Source: Chrysomallon squamiferum
Taxonomy: Eukaryota; Mollusca; Gastropoda; Neomphalida; Peltospiridae
Length of the DNA: 60,000 bases
Assembly (NCBI GenBank): GCA_012295275.1
Contig: CM022679.1
Location: 19,224,342-19,284,341, forward strand
Direction of reading: 5' to 3'
Notes under the pieces: model-generated
The model's input: only the letters and a program-made list of their open reading frames with translations
What the model was told of the DNA's origin: nothing
Database searches by the model: none
Shown here: positions 26,601 to 41,170 of the stretch, piece by piece
How positions within the stretch are numbered: the stretch's first letter is position 1
How the letters are laid out: each line of letters begins with the position of its first letter
Translations under genes and position numbers: made by a program

Positions 26601-29600
26601 GAGTGGTTTATGTAATTTTAATTAAACAGATCCTGTTCCTTGATGAGCCAACAGCAGGAATGGATCCTTTTTCAAGACGTAAACTGTGGTCACTTCTGAA
26701 AGCCAAAAAAGAAGGGAAAATCATTCTTCTCACAACTCATTTCATGGATGAAGCTGACATATTGGCTGGTAATAAAATACTTGAATATTGATTTAATACA
26801 ATACTGCTGATGTAAATTGTAACAGACATCCTGGATGACTCACAGTGGTAATTGTTGTGAATAATAAAAAAAATAATACAATGTTCAGTTGGTGAGTTAT
26901 ATTCAGGATTTCCGTTTGAAGACTGGCATTTCATCTGGTCATAGTAAAATATTATTTTAGTTGTTAAAACTGATCAGAATGTGTATGTAAATGTGACCTT
27001 AATAATAATAATTTATAATAGTGGCACCAGCATTATAATATAATGCACTAACTACTGTTAGGATTGTATGTAGCAAAGATTTATTTATTTATTTATTTAC
27101 TTATTTACTTATTTATTTATTTATATATTTGTGTTTTGTTTTTAAAATGTTCAAATAAAATTCCTAACAGCTGAAAACTGCTTATAATCATTTTAAATTG
27201 TAAATTGTCAGATTTCACTTTAATTATTTCTTTTATGCATGTTTGTTAAAAGTTTAAATTAACTTATCATTCCAGATCGCAAAGCCATTATTAATCATGG
27301 AAAACTGAAATGTTGTGGATCATCACTATTTCTGAAAAATCGATTTGGCATTGGATACCATTTGAAGTAAAAATAATTGTTATAATGTTTTATTTAATAT
27401 ATTTTAAATATTTTATCATCATTTAAATAATACAATATTATATCTGTTACAAAAAAAAAAACAAAGTAAAACGCCTGTTTTGTATCAAAAGAATCTTTAC
27501 ATATGCATTGTTTTTTTAAATATATATTTTTGGTTGTTTGATTTTCCAAATTTGTTTCACATATTTTATTAAATTATTAAACTCAAAATTTTACTGATAT
27601 TAATTCATTTTAGCATGGTAATGGATCCCAGCTGCAATGTTGATGCAGTTACAGCACTGTTGAAACAGCATGTTTCTAACGCTGAACCAAAGACACATGG
27701 AGGAGAGCTCTCCTACACCATACCAATGGATCAGGTTACAAAGTTTCCAGGTAAGCAGTTTCATTTCTATCTCATCAAAACATTTAGACTCCTTATAATT
27801 TCAGTCTGTCATAAAAAATTTAAAAAGCAAAATATGGATTTATTTTGTTTTTGTTTTCTTTTTGTTTATTACCAATAATGTGCCACATGCATTCAGCAGT
27901 TATTAATAAAAGTAGTGAATATTTTATTTTCAAGTGAATATTACATCTGTTTCCATACTTAAGTCTTTTGAACAATTTTAAGCCAAATGAGATCGATTCT
28001 GAATTTTCTACTAATTTGAATATAGAAATGTATTTTTTATTTTTTTTTAAATGAAAACAAGTAAAGTTTTTGTTATGGCAACTTTACCTGTACTTTATTC
28101 AAGATTATTTATATTTACCATCAGAAATAATTTATTATTAAAACATTGCAAAATTATTTAGTTTTTATTAATTAATGTTTTATTTGGTTGTATTTTTTAA
28201 TTAACTTCCACAATAACTAAAGGGAATTCATTATTTGGGTCTTACTGCAACATTTTACAGTTAGCAAAGATTTATATTTAATTAAACAAGAGGTTATTAA
28301 TTTTATTTGCAAGTCCAGAACTATGTTTTTAATGATTCAAGCTTCTCGGAGAATGTTTTTCATTTGTTTTCCATTTGGTTAAATTTCACAAGCAGTTAAC
28401 AACTCTATTACAAATGAAAAATAATGCTTTTATTTAATAAAGAAGGAACAGTATAGATTTTTGTTAACTGTTGATATTGATGTAAAAAAATTATATAATT
28501 TTGTTTGTTTCTAGGTTTGTTTTCTGAACTTGAATCTCCTGTTTCAAAGGACATAACAAAAGCCAAATCTCTTGGTGTGAGAAGTTTTGGTGTCTCTATG
28601 ACTTCGCTGGAAGAAGTTTTTCTGAAAATAGGTAATATTTAATATTGTTATTCTGCAAATTAACATCAGTTGATTTTTCTTACAGATTAATGTGCTGCAC
28701 ATCTCTAGAATCTCAGTAACTTTACTATTCAGAAAGTCTGTTTTTGTGTATTGTCTTTCAGTACTTCATTACCTAAAATGTTTGAAATTCATGTAAGAAA
28801 ATAATGCACTTTATTTTCTTTACATATATTGTTTTATTTTATAGGCTCTGAAAATGAAGAAACACGTGGCATTGAAGTCATTCAGCCAACAGCATCCTCT
28901 GAGCAAATAACATTACCTGACTATTCAAGTGAAAATACCAGCATTACATTCCAGAGATTCTCAACATTGATAAAAATCAGATTTCTTCTAAAGATCCGTA
29001 ACATGATGGCACTTATCTTCCAGATACTAATTCCAATTGTTTTGGTAATCATTGGCTGTGTTCTGAGCAAACTAGGTTCTTCAGACAATACACTGGAAAA
29101 ACTGAAAATTGATCCAAGAACCTACGTTTTTCCAAAAGGGCCACCTCTACTTGCTATCAGTACAGCAGGTAAAGAATTAAAATACTTTTGTTGCATAATT
29201 TTAATATTTATTAATCCATAAAACAAAAGAAAACTAATTTAAAATTGCAAATGTATGTTTATATATCTCTATAAAATTTTCTTTAATGCTTTAATTTGTT
29301 TCGATTTTCAATATTTATTTAATAAAAATTTTAAACTGTAGTAAAAAGAGGCATCTTTTTCAAACTCACCTAACACCTGTACCTTATCAAATATTTATAT
29401 TTTTAAAAAGCTTATTTGACCTAGAACATTTAGCTTGTGACAAAATATAACAGAACATGCATTTAAATTCTTGTTTGTGTGATGGGTTCTGTTATTGTTG
29501 ATTTATTATTGGTTGGTTTTTTTTGTTGTTGTTTTTAGATTTGTAATTTTGAAATAAATTTTGTGTGTAAACGATCTCAATAATAATATACCATTTAAAA

Positions 29601-32246
29601 GTTTGTAACATAAATAGCATGGAATTCAAATTAAATAAATTACTTTTTCATATTTAAGGAACAGTTAACTCAACAACCTTTATAAATAACCTGGAATCAG
29701 ACTTTCATATAGATTCTTACAATGCGCCTGTGAATATTTCTCTACTACCTCAGCACTGGATTGGTTTTAATCTTGTCGATTTACAGAATGTAAGTCATTT
29801 ATAATTGTTTTTGTGTATTAGGTGGTTTGTTATTTATATACTGCTTTTTAGCTTGCTTGAAAACATACAGTTTCTGACTAAAAACAAGGCACAAATTTTT
29901 GGATATGATATTACCATTTTTATATTTGTTTTTTTTTATTTATTTATTTATTCATTCATTCATTTTTTTTTTTTTTTTCCTGATATATTTATATATGTAT
30001 AATATATATGTACATTTTTTTTTTTTTTTTATAAATTAACATTTTAGTCTTTCAGTTTTGCATCTCTGAAATATTCAACCTAAAAATTTTCCTGAGATTA
30101 TATATATGCTTGCAGTTGTTTGCCTTTCAGTATGTATATACATCTTGCACAATATAATATATTAACTTTTGTTATTATTATTATTATTATTTTTTTTTTT
30201 AAATAATACTTCATTTCAAGACATAATTTGCATTGCTTTACTCTTTTATTTTTATTTCCCTTTTATGATAAATTATTTATGTTCGATAAGAATTTAAAAT
30301 AATTGTCTTCGCTAAAATTACCATAACATATTATTAAAGTTTTTTATATTGTTACTGTAGCATCAATTTTCCTTCATTATTATTTTATTTTTATTTATTT
30401 GTTAGTTTTAATTCTTTGTTATGAATTGGCTTTAAATGTAACATTGTATTGCTAGAAAAATGTCTGTCTGTAGAAGGTACTTTAAGAAAGACTAGAGTGT
30501 GAAACTGATATCTGAGGTACTTCTGCTGTTACAACAAGAGGATATGATTTTGATACTGTCTGCAGAACACTTAGTTCTTTTTGTTTTGCAGGTAACCTTT
30601 ATTAAGTTCATCATAGTTTCATTTAAATCAAATCTTCAGTTTTCAAATTAAAGACACCTCATCTCAAGGAGTTAAGACTTCTGTTAAAAATTAAAAATAT
30701 CTGAAAAAGACTAGTTTATATAAAAAAAACATTTATAATTATTTATAAGTAATAAATTAAATATTTTTAAATATTCCCAATATTTTAATTATTAATGTGG
30801 TACAGACTACTACAACAAGTTAAAAAAAAATTAAATTGCAGTGTTCTTTACTCACTGGTGAAATGTATCACTTTATTAAAACAATACTTCAAGAAACCTT
30901 TTGCACCATCCAGATAATATTTTATTTTTTCATCACTTTTTTCAAGTTTTTCATTATTGGCTTTTATTGCTTTTAATCTTGCTTTTCTTTTCCAGTGATT
31001 GCATTTTGTCTTTGAGGTTCATGAATTTAAGCTTGCATTTTGGGGTTATTTATTTCATTACAAACAACTTTTTCTTTTTCTTTTGATATTTATTCACTAT
31101 TGAAACTAGCTTTAGTAACGTGAAAGACTATTTAACTAATGTATAATTGTAAAACTGGAGTTTTATTACAAAACAAATATTAATGTTAAAACACTTTTAT
31201 TAGTTCTTTTTAGTACAGGTTCTATTAATGTAATTTGTTTATGTAAGTTTTGCCATACATTTCAACCTACATTCATCTAACTGTACAATTAAACATTAGA
31301 AATCATGATTTACTCAATACTGTAAAGGTTAAAATAAATTACAACTAATGCAGAAATGTAAGTGTGGATCATGCAACTTTTATGTCAATATTTATTTATT
31401 ATTATTACTTTATTCTAGACAAAGTATACTGCACTATACAATGACTCTGCCATACATTCGCTGCCAGCAGCAGTCAATGTGGTATCAAATGGATTTCTTA
31501 AATTTCTCAAAAACATAACGGGAATCACTGTGTCCAGCTTGGAATGGCCTCCTATTGCAAAAACTGAAGCAGCAGATCTTAAATATGATTCCACTTCTTT
31601 TTCTGCAGCCTTTGTCCTTGCAGTGGCATTTGTTGTTGTGCCTGCAGGTTTTGCAGTTGAGGTTGTGATGGATCGTCAGGTAAAGAAGAATTTTCATTAA
31701 ATAATAATAGCTGTTTTGACTTGAAAATTAATTTAAATTCCAAGGTGCAAGAGTTCTCCACCTTCTAATTATGTTGTGCCAATTTTTATTATTCTTTGAG
31801 GATTACATTAAGATTGCAAAATAAGAAGTTAGAATCTAAAAAGATCAATTTTTAAAAGGTTTGTTACATCAAAACTAATTTATTAACTAAAATTCAATGA
31901 TATACTACATACATTCACTACCTTGAGTGTTCTAACAGATTCTGAGAATAATTATTAATATACATAATCTTGAGTAAATAAACATTTTAAGGTTCTTTTT
32001 TATATACATTTCTTGTCATTTTTGTGCATGGGCTGATGACGGACAAAATGATGCTATTTATGGCTTTTCAAAATAGGTCAGGGCTCGCAGTCAATTACGT
32101 GTTTCTGGAATCACATACGGCATGTACTGGATCACATCATTTCTCTTCCATCTACTGATTTATTTCATTCCAGCAGTCATTAGCATTTTGATTGTACTTG
32201 CTGTCCAGGTAAGTTAAATATTGTTTTAATCAATTCTAAAACATAT

Positions 32247-32285
<39 letters not shown>

Positions 32286-35200
32286 TATACCTCTTATTTT
32301 TGATAACTTTGACATGTTGCTTTTCAGCTTTTCATTTTGGTTGTTTTGTTTGTTTTGTTTTATTTTGTTTCATTTTGTTTTCTTTATTTGTTTTTAATCC
32401 AGTATAAATTAAATTATCTAAAAGGCTTGATCATGTTAATATTTTCATTCCAGATTCCAGCATTTTCTTCTGCGGGGGCCATGTTGGCATTAGTGTTGTT
32501 GTTCGTTACCTATATACCAGCCAATCTCCTCCTTGCCTATGTCTTTTCATTTGCATTTGAGAAATTTGAGACTTGCCAGGCTGTCCTACCAAATGTTTTT
32601 ATTTTTGTAAGTTATTTTTCATCCATTTAAATGAAATATAACTGTTTAGTAACAAATTATCAAGATTATTTGTTGTGATACTAAACTATGAATTCTTGTG
32701 GAATAATATTCAGTTGTAAGAATAAATAAATAACAAATAATTTCAGAAAATGATTTACTGAAATTACTTCTGTTACAGTTACTGTTTTTAATTTGTTTTA
32801 CAAAGTAAGAAATCACTACTAATTTATTGTTTTTCACTGTTTATTTAAGTAAGTCTAGAAGTAATCATCAGGTTTACAAAAAAGTAATTTTTTACAAAAT
32901 ATATAAGATAAAACTAAATTTAATTTAATACATTTAATACAGTTTGATCTTCTTTCAGTCTGGAATTATCCCCTACATAGCTATTTCTTTGATGGATATG
33001 CTGGGAAAACCAAGTGTAGCCGAAATACTCCACTATGTATTTGCTGTCATTGACCCACCATATGTTATATTTGGTGGCATTTATTACATTGACCGGGTAA
33101 CTATTCAGAAAGCAGAGGCATTCATTTACTGGGATTCAGCTTGTATTGTTTGTCAAACTATTCTGTCTTGTAGAAACTTTACAATTCAGAAATCCGCTTG
33201 CCATCATTCGCATTCACATGCTACACTCTTCAGTTTTTAATCATTCTTTATAATCTATAATGTTATTCTTTACAATAATAATGCAATTAAACTGAATTAC
33301 AGGTTTATTTTTGGTGTTTGTATTTAATGTTTTGTGCTTTTCAGGTCAACCGTGTTGCAGCAATCCAGCAAAAGCCAACAACATTTGACATGTATTTTGA
33401 ATGGTCTAACAATATAGATTTCCCAATTCTGGTGGTAAGTAATTTTGTTTTGATAGAAAGCATCATCTAATAACGATTTTTGGGTACAAAGTATTGTTTT
33501 GATGTGCAGCAATAGCATGGGAATAAAAGACCAACAAAAAAAAATACATTTATTAAAATTATGTAATTTATACTGTCAAAGTGAATATGTTGAGCTGCAG
33601 TAGTCTATAAAATTCTTTTTACTTCAAAGTTATTATTTTAATTTTGTGTGAACTGTGATCATTCACAGAAATGTAATACAAAAAAAATAATACTGTTACA
33701 CATCTTCACAACCAGAGTCATAAGAACCAAGAACATTAGTTTCTGTGACACTACATGTTATGTATTATTAGTATTATTATACCTTATATCTTTTTCTGAC
33801 TTAGGCCATTTTTCACTTCGAACTGATGTTTATCCTTCTGAGAATTCTTGATGTCCGAAGTACTGGGAATAGCTTTTCTGCTGCATTTAAAATCTGCAAC
33901 TCTAAAGTACAGGACATCCCTGAAGAAAACAATGACAAAATAGAAAATGAAGATGATGATGTTACCAGAGAGAGGGAACGTGTGTCCACAATTGACTCTT
34001 CTCAACAAACAGAGAATAATGTGAGCAGAAGTTTTTATTTTTATCACAAGGAGGAGAGTGGAACTTTCTTTTCTATATGACATTTGTATTATTAAATGTT
34101 TGTTTGTGATCTCGTTTTTTATTTTTATATGTATGTAATGTATGGATTCTTGATATATGTTTATTTTATGGAATAAATATATTTTTAATTATAGATTGTT
34201 GCATATGTTAAAAATCTGAGGAAGGAATTCAAGAAAAGGGTGAAAACACCAAACAAGAAAGATGACAATGTCAAGGTTGCTGTACGTAATACATCATTTG
34301 CAGTTGAGGCTGGAGAGATTCTTGGATTGCTTGGACCTAATGGTGCTGGGAAAACCACAACACTGAATATGATCACTGCTGAGACTGCAGCCACCCGAGG
34401 CAAGGTAAAACACAAAGATCTGAATATCACAGGAACAAAAAATATTCCTGTTGAATTAACTGTTAAAAAATATATATATATTTATCATTTGGGAACGAAT
34501 TAATAACAACATACCGATATAAAGAGTCATAGAAATATTAACCATATCCAAAAATAAAGATAAATAAAATTTTAGATCAGTAAGGAATTAAAATGAACAC
34601 AAATCCAACAATCTATTTTTGTTTGACATACAAGTGTGTTACTCAAAATGTTAATAGTTGTTTGATGTTCATTATAATGATTGATTTTTTTTTTTTTTTA
34701 ACTTTGTAAATAATATTGGTGAATTGGTGAATTGTGTTTTTTCCCAGATTGTTGTAGCAGAGCAGAATGTTCATTCCAGTCTGTCAGAAGCATTTCAGGC
34801 TATGGGCTTCTGTCCACAACATGATGCTTTATGGGACCTCATCACATTAAAGGAACACTTGGAATTCTATGCCACAATCAAAGGTGTGCCGAGAGACAAA
34901 ATTGAAGATATGATCAGCACGTATGTATTTGTTTACACTAAATAAAAAGCTAAATACAGTTTTAATGTTACTTTCAGTGTTTGGAAGATTGTATTTTATT
35001 GGGCTTTTTTTTTTTTGTCCAATATGTGACAAAAACCAGTGATAAAATATATATTACTTCATTTCTTTTTTTTTAGAATTTGTTCCTTTGTTTGTTTATG
35101 CATAAATTCAGTTTTTTTTTTCCAGATACATAACACTCCTGAAACTTGAAGAACACAGAGACAAAAGAACAAAACAATTATCTGGTGGAACACGAAGAAA

Positions 35201-38129
35201 GGTATAGATTTCTTAAGAAAAAAGTTATTTGATTCGGCTGGCTTTTCAAAGTTTTCAAACATTAGAAATTATCGTGTTTATTCTTCTAATTTTTCTTGTT
35301 TTTTTTCTTGATTATTTATGACTTATGGTATGACATTTTTTAAGAAATAGCCATTTATAAAATGCATGTTTATTCATCTTGACAATAAAAATTAAGCACT
35401 TCTTTCTAAGTATCAGAGATTCATAAATATCCCCATGCTCTGTGTTAATGAACATAATTATAATTTGAGTCACTGTTTATATTTAGGTCAGCTACATCAT
35501 CAGTATGCTAGGCAAACCAAAAGTGGTGTTAATGGATGAACCATCTACTGGAATGGATCCTGAATCTAAAAGATTCTTCTGGTATGTCAAATAATATTCT
35601 TTAATTTAATGAAGTTTTTAAACTGAATTTTTTACACTTGAGAATAATTATTTTAAATTATTTCCTCATCATCTTTTCTGATTGTATCAAACAACAAGAT
35701 TTTCATCAATGGTGTATCTTGCATCTTAGCTCCTTCTAAATTACAAAAATGTATTCAAACAGTAGAATTCTCTACAGATAAGAAAAAAGAAAAAATTGTT
35801 TTACATATTTAATGTTTGTCTTAAAAGTTGACTTAACAATTTAACATGTGTGTTCTTAATTCTTATCAAGATTGTTTTAAACACATATATGATGTAAAAT
35901 ATGAAATGAATGTGTGTTAAACTAATTTGATAAAGATGTATGTGCCCCTTACACTATTAAACTTTCAAAATGTTTTTTTTTGTTAAATAATAATATTTAT
36001 GAATTGAGTGGAGAAAATATAATCACACACTAGACAAGAAATAATCATTTAATATATTCTGTTATCCAACAATCAAAAAATGTTTTCATTTCACTCAGAT
36101 AAGCAGGTCAACTCTAGAGAAGGCACACATTTTAGTTTCATTCTTATAATTATATAAATAGTTCAATCTGGCACTGAGTGGCCAATTAACAACATAAGCT
36201 TTCTCTGTATCACAATTGGTTAAAGGGCACCGAGAACCAGAACTAGCAGTCAGTTGTTTTGACAACATTAGAATAGCACAATTCATTTTTGAACATGTTC
36301 TGGTAGCTATCATTTTATGCATACATTAGTTTCACTTTTTACAATGTGTATGAAAATTTGTTTTAAAGGGACACAATCAGTTCCAGTTTCAAGTCAAGTG
36401 GTCGAGGAGCCATTTTAACAACACATTACATGGAGGAAGCAGATGCTTTGTGTTCTAGAGTGGCCATCATGGTTAATGGTCAACTTCAGTAAGTTTATTG
36501 CCTGATGAATAATCCACTGGCAAGAAAAAGAAGGATAACATTTTATAAAAGTTATGCAGATACTCTCACAAAAAGTTCTTGATTTCTGGTTTGTTTTAAA
36601 AGCTGTACATCTGAAAGTTAAGAGCTGAAAACAGAATAAAGTATCATTAGAATCTTTGTAGTTAAAATATTTTATACTAAATAATTTTAGAAATGAATGA
36701 CCAATATAAACAAGATATTTATAAAATGTAAACCTAAATATAAACATTTCCATTTAAAGATGCCTTGGACCCACACAGCATCTGAAAGACAAGTTTGGCA
36801 GTGGTTATATTCTGGAGATCAAAGTAAAGCAGAACAAAAAACAAAGTAACATTGAAGACCAGGTGACTAAACTTGAATCTTACCTTGCTGAGAAGTTCAA
36901 AGCTGTAGTCTGTCTGGAACGTTTTGCTGAACGTGGACGATACCGAGTAACTAAGACTGACAAGCTGTCACAGTCGTTTCAAATACTGGAGCAGAGTAAG
37001 CAGCTTCCTGGATTAATATTTTACATCTAATCATATTTTAATATTAGTGAAAAAAAAAGGTAGCTACCTAGAAAGAATTGGTTACCCCACTTCATTATGT
37101 TTTTATGAGAAATGTAGATTTTTTATCTCCTTTTTTCCTGACAAGAAGTTAACTATCATTGTTTTGTATCTATCAGTTAGTGGTTACGTCATGAAATAAG
37201 ACAACAGACATGTCCATTAGAACAGTGTATATGTGTTTGTCTGAGAAAATAGTTGCCATTCATAAGAATGTCATGAGAAAAATAAATAAACTGGAAAATA
37301 TTTTCTGTTTATGTTTAGTATTTTGAGGTGTTCATTATATTACCAACCTCCTTATCTTTATCTTTTTACAATTTTTTTTTTTTTCCACCATTTCAGTGAA
37401 AGAGAGCCATGATGTTGAAGAATACAGTTTCAGTCAAACATCACTGGAGCAGGTAGAACATAACCAAAACGATAACTCCATTTAATAGTTCTTTTGTTGT
37501 ACTTTGTTTTTCTTTTAATTTGTTGAAATGTACAAAAGTTACATAAAAAAATTACATCAGAAAGAAACAAGTATTCACACTGAAAAGTAAAAAAAAAAAA
37601 ATTAGAGAGAATAGAAATGAAGCAGTGAGGTAATGAAATGTGACATAAAACAAAACGTCTTTAACAACCATTAGAAATGATGACATCAGTATGTTCTGAT
37701 CTACTTTGCATGTTTTATTTTCTGTTTATATAAGAGTGTATTAATAACATGACCTTTATAAACATATTTGCTTATTTGTTCAACATCTGAATCTAAAAAT
37801 GAATTGAAAAAGTTATTGATATATGCCAAAAAAAAATAAGTGTGTCAATGTATTGGTCATACACATTTTATTCTATAAAAATTTATATTTAGTCTGCCAT
37901 ATTTAAAAAATGTTTTGCTTAAATTTTATAATTTATTATGAATAGAGTATTTTTGTTAAATCAAAATATTAAATTTTTTCATTATTTTAACCATTATTAG
38001 GTGTTCTTGGATTTTGCTAAAGAACAGCATGATGAAGAAATGAACCCGCTTGAACGCCAAAATACCAGCAGTTCATCACTGCGTCGTCATCTTAAATGTG
38101 AAGCCAATGAGTCTATCACAGCCATGTAA
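14675..38129 (+). CDS. abca5-like: ABCA5-type full-length ABC transporter, 32 coding exons, 1666 aa
   Basis: Exons: 14675-14702, 16091-16188, 18329-18713, 19443-19555, 20352-20572, 20980-21337, 21867-22014, 23496-23655, 24277-24335, 24515-24648, 24875-25027, 25354-25473, 26630-26768, 27276-27366, 27614-27750, 28515-28631, 28845-29168, 29659-29789, 31419-31679, 32077-32208, 32454-32606, 32959-33096, 33345-33434, 33805-34020, 34195-34404, 34748-34920, 35126-35201, 35487-35581, 36369-36488, 36760-36995, 37397-37452, 38001-38129. All join in phase. Layout is TMD1-NBD1-TMD2-NBD2: one early membrane helix, a large extracytosolic loop (exons 3-5), a helix cluster in exons 5-7, and a second helix set in exons 17-24. 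NBD1 has GHNGAGKTT (539), LSGGQ (640), LFLDEP (661) and TTH (His696). NBD2 has GPNGAGKTT (1349), LSGGT (1448), LMDEP and TTHYMEEAD. All ATPase motifs are intact. Similarity to ABCA5 includes [26 protein letters not shown] and EEYSFSQ. ABCA5-group proteins move lipids in endosomal membranes; the substrate here is unknown. Confidence 0.93.
16189..18328 (+). other. ABCA intron 2, no embedded gene seen
   Basis: A 2.1-kb AT-rich intron from donor GTGAGT at 16189 to a pyrimidine-rich CTTT-repeat acceptor ending at 18328. The short ORFs within it lack recognisable domains. The other long introns (18714-19442, 25474-26629, 27751-28514, 29790-31418 and 35582-36368) are similar AT-rich DNA. They carry only short T-rich or ATT tracts, except intron 7, listed separately. 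Confidence 0.7.
22160..23420. repeat. Unrecognised GC-elevated insert in ABCA intron 7 with 48-bp inverted repeat
   Basis: Intron 7 (22015-23495) holds a block whose composition is clearly less AT-rich than the rest of the gene's introns. At 23123-23170 and 23297-23344 there are near-perfect inverted arms containing ACTTGTTGACTGGGATCCCA and its complement, separated by 126 bp, so the single strand could form a long hairpin. Small ORFs in the block show no known domain. The arms suggest a foldback or MITE-like element, but no family was recognised. Confidence 0.5.
27072..27127. repeat. (TTTA)n microsatellite in ABCA intron 13
   Basis: A run of TTTA units with a few TTAC variants. It lies inside the 26769-27275 intron and has no coding meaning. 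Confidence 0.85.
32252..32285. repeat. (ATT)n microsatellite in ABCA intron 20
   Basis: A short ATT run between exons 20 and 21. The following TTTTGTTT-rich stretch (32336-32400) gives a spurious reading frame that runs into exon 21. Confidence 0.85.
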
Positions 38130-40236
38130 AAACAACCAGAATCAGTGATACTTGTATTATTCAAAACATACCTGGAAAAACATACAGAGTGATATATTTT
38201 CATTATAATGTACATCAAATAAGCAAGAATTTTCAGATGAAATTGTTTTCATGATCTTTTAAAAAGAAATAAAGGAAACCTTAAGAATTACAGTTAATTA
38301 CAAAAACAAAATTTGTTTGTTGCATATATTTTAAACATGATGTATGTATATGCATATATGCACATATCTTTATATCTATATAATCTTTTGGTGTGTATAT
38401 TGTTTTTTATTGTTTACTTCTGTTGCATAAATTTTAAATTCTGCATCCAACTTAAGACATTTATTTCTAAAACTGTATCATAAAAATATCTTATTCTGTG
38501 ATTTTGATCAATTCATTAAGACCATGTTTGGATACAGTTATTAGTGTGTAAAAACTGAGCCTACTAATCTAATCTATATGCAGATATAAAAATTAATTCT
38601 ATCCACGTTTTATTCCAAAGTTCAGATATAAAATGTATATATCATAATTGTGATAAAATCTGAACATGTATAATACATGTCTGTTTTGTTCTTAATGTTT
38701 TCATATTTAATATCAATATTTTTGTTTCTAATTTTTAGTACCAATTATTTTGTTTCTTGTGTAATATATATGTATATATATGTTGTAAAGTGTTTTGTTT
38801 GGGAATTTTTTCTATTGTGCTTTTTTGTCATTCTTTTTATTACATTTAGTGGCAAAGTGATGTAAGCAATTAAAATTAAGTTTTTTGGGGGGTTATGGAA
38901 AAATATAAAAGGATTTTACAAGTCACAAAGCACTGTCATATATATATATATATATACACACACATACAATAGTAATGCATAGATTTCTTTGAAGCTGTCG
39001 TTAGTGTTTGATAAATAAGATAACTCCATATTTCACAAAAAAGAATTAAAATTTCCTAAGTATTTATGTAGGTATATTGATCATTTTAAAGTATATTGGT
39101 ATTTGGCAATTTTTGTAATTTTTCTTTTTGATTCTAAAGGGTGCAGGATGTTATTACCTTCTTAAATGTTTTTATTACTATTAATTTTTTATATACTTTT
39201 TTTCTTTCATTGGTGTGTTATTTTAAAAATATTGAACAGTATTTCTATAATTAAAAAAAGTAAAAAAAGTGATTTTGTTTTTCTACTATAGCTTTATTGG
39301 TAATTTTTATTGTAACATTATTACATAATTTACTACTTTGATTTTTTTCCTATAATTTTAATGCTGTATTATGTTTTTTAAAAGGCTTTATTAATTGTAA
39401 TTAAGTGTATTTGAAATTAGTATTTTGTTTCTCTTATGTAAGTTACCAATCTTATTATGATGGTGTTTAAAAATTTGGTAAATACAAATGTATATGAATA
39501 TTAAAACAAAAATGGACTTACACAGAGTTAATTATTTTAAGTGCTGATTGTATGTACCATCTCTTAAGTCTGCTTCAAAATATTTTTCCATATTTCAGTT
39601 AATGTTTAAACACAATGCATGGGAAATCCTGATCAAATTGCAGTTGCCAAGAAAAACATATTTAAAACGACAATCGTGGGAGGTTTCCCTTTTATTCAAC
39701 AAGAAACTTCTGCTAGTTTACATATATCTATAAAAATAAGAATAGTCAATATTTTTTCTTCTTTTTCTTTTTACCAAGCTCTCCAAAATTTATAACTAGA
39801 ATAATTATAACAAAGTATATGACTTGCGATAAAATTTGTAATTAGTGTAATAAGTTGTTAATCCTAACCCAGTTTGTTAAATGAAACGAACGTCAGAGAG
39901 GTCAATAAGCTGACTAAAGAAAGTTTATGTAAAAGGAGAAATAAAGAATACTCAAACAAATTATAAAGTGCAGGTATCAAATGTTAAGAAGAAACATAAT
40001 AAACTGTTAAGGAATATGTAATGGCAAGTAGTCGTTTATAAAATACGAATAAAAGACAAATCAATAGATGAAGGTTTAGCCCTAAATAGGACATAGGACG
40101 TAAGATCAGAAACTTGACAAAGGCAACATTAATATAGCTATAAATAAATAAATAATAATGATAATAATAATTAAGTGCTACTTATAAAATCTTCCAGACA
40201 TCAATAAAATAAATTTAAAAAAAAAAAGAAAAAAAA
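38130..40236. other. ABCA 3' UTR and AT-rich intergenic DNA
   Basis: Begins right after the ABCA stop. AATAAA at 38268-38273 is a candidate polyadenylation signal, 139 bases after the stop. An AT/AC dinucleotide run lies at about 38937-38966. No coding region or transposon is recognisable. Confidence 0.65.
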
Positions 40237-40690
40237 AGGAATCTGCCTGGCTTTTGTTAATATAGAAGCCATGTTATTATTAGTTATGTTGTTTATATAT
40301 TTTTCATACAAATTGAAAAACACACACATAAAAAACACACATATATTTAAAAAAAAAAAATGATAAGAAACATGTGAGGATATAATTATATAAACGTATG
40401 TACTGACTTAAATGGAACGAAAGAAATGGTGCTAAAATGAATTCGTAAGTGTAAATTATGTGAAAAATATGTAAGCCATTCAAACTTTAAACATGCTTTA
40501 ATTTAGTCTGCAACAAAATTTTGTTTCATGATGTCGACAAATGATTAAATAGTTCCATGTTTTCGTGAACATTTATTATGATACCGTACGACCGTTAAAT
40601 GTAACAACTAAAGTCTATGTGATATAGTATTATATGGTTTTCTACATTTTACAGTTAAATACAAATATACATTTTAAAAAATAGTAGAAA
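40237..40690. repeat. Long direct repeat, copy 1 (partner 59397-59905)
   Basis: Shares collinear blocks with 59397-59905, including AGGATATAATTATATAAACG, GACTTAAATGGAACGAAAG, GTGAAAAATATGTAAGCCA and TTTCATGATGTCGAC, with indels between them. It sits upstream of the first ABCA pseudo-exon (41978), so it could be the old 5' flank of an ABCA paralogue. It is not visibly similar to the flank of the intact ABCA gene. Confidence 0.8.
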
Positions 40691-40920
40691 AAAACTTAGA
40701 TATAAAAAACAACAACTAAATTTGTTTTATGAATAACAAATATCTATAAATTATAATACTTTTAATGGTATCAAGCTTTAACACCAAATGTGAAGAAAGT
40801 ATTAAAAAAATAAACTAAATAAAACCAAGATAGAGAGGAAAAAAAAGCCTAGTTTCATAGAAATTTAAACCATCTGACAATTTATACAAACTCAATTGTG
40901 ATATAACTAGAAAATAAGTA

Positions 40921-41170
40921 AAGGCATCCACTGGGCCGGGTGAATCCCATTGTGCCTATATTGGGTCTATAGGAAGATTAGTTAAAATGCACCCCACAGT
41001 ATAGTGTAATGGGCCTATCTTAAAATGAAAATATCCAATTAAGATTCAAGCATGCTGTCCTGGGCACACATCTCGGCTCTGGATTGGAGCTGGTTCCAGA
41101 TTTCGAACCCCTTTGAATATTATAAGCTGTAGGTACAATGGTATTAATCGACTAGGCCCACTGTTCATAT
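40921..41170 (-). mobile_element. Probable tRNA-derived SINE
   Basis: On the minus strand the element starts with GTGGGCCTAGTCGATTAA (41162 downward), resembling a tRNA A box. About 40 bases later comes GGGGTTCGAAA (41111-41101), resembling a B box, and then a non-tRNA body containing GTGTGCCCAGGACAGCATG. Its base composition stands out from the flanks. The tail end near 40921 is uncertain. Pol III box spacing and the body support a SINE; the family was not assigned. Confidence 0.6.

Noticed and set aside
33826-34080. 84-residue ORF taken as a separate gene
   Set aside because: It is ABCA exon 24 read through its donor at 34021.
36090-36330. Less AT-rich block in ABCA intron 28 as a SINE
   Set aside because: No convincing A/B boxes or repeat ends were found.
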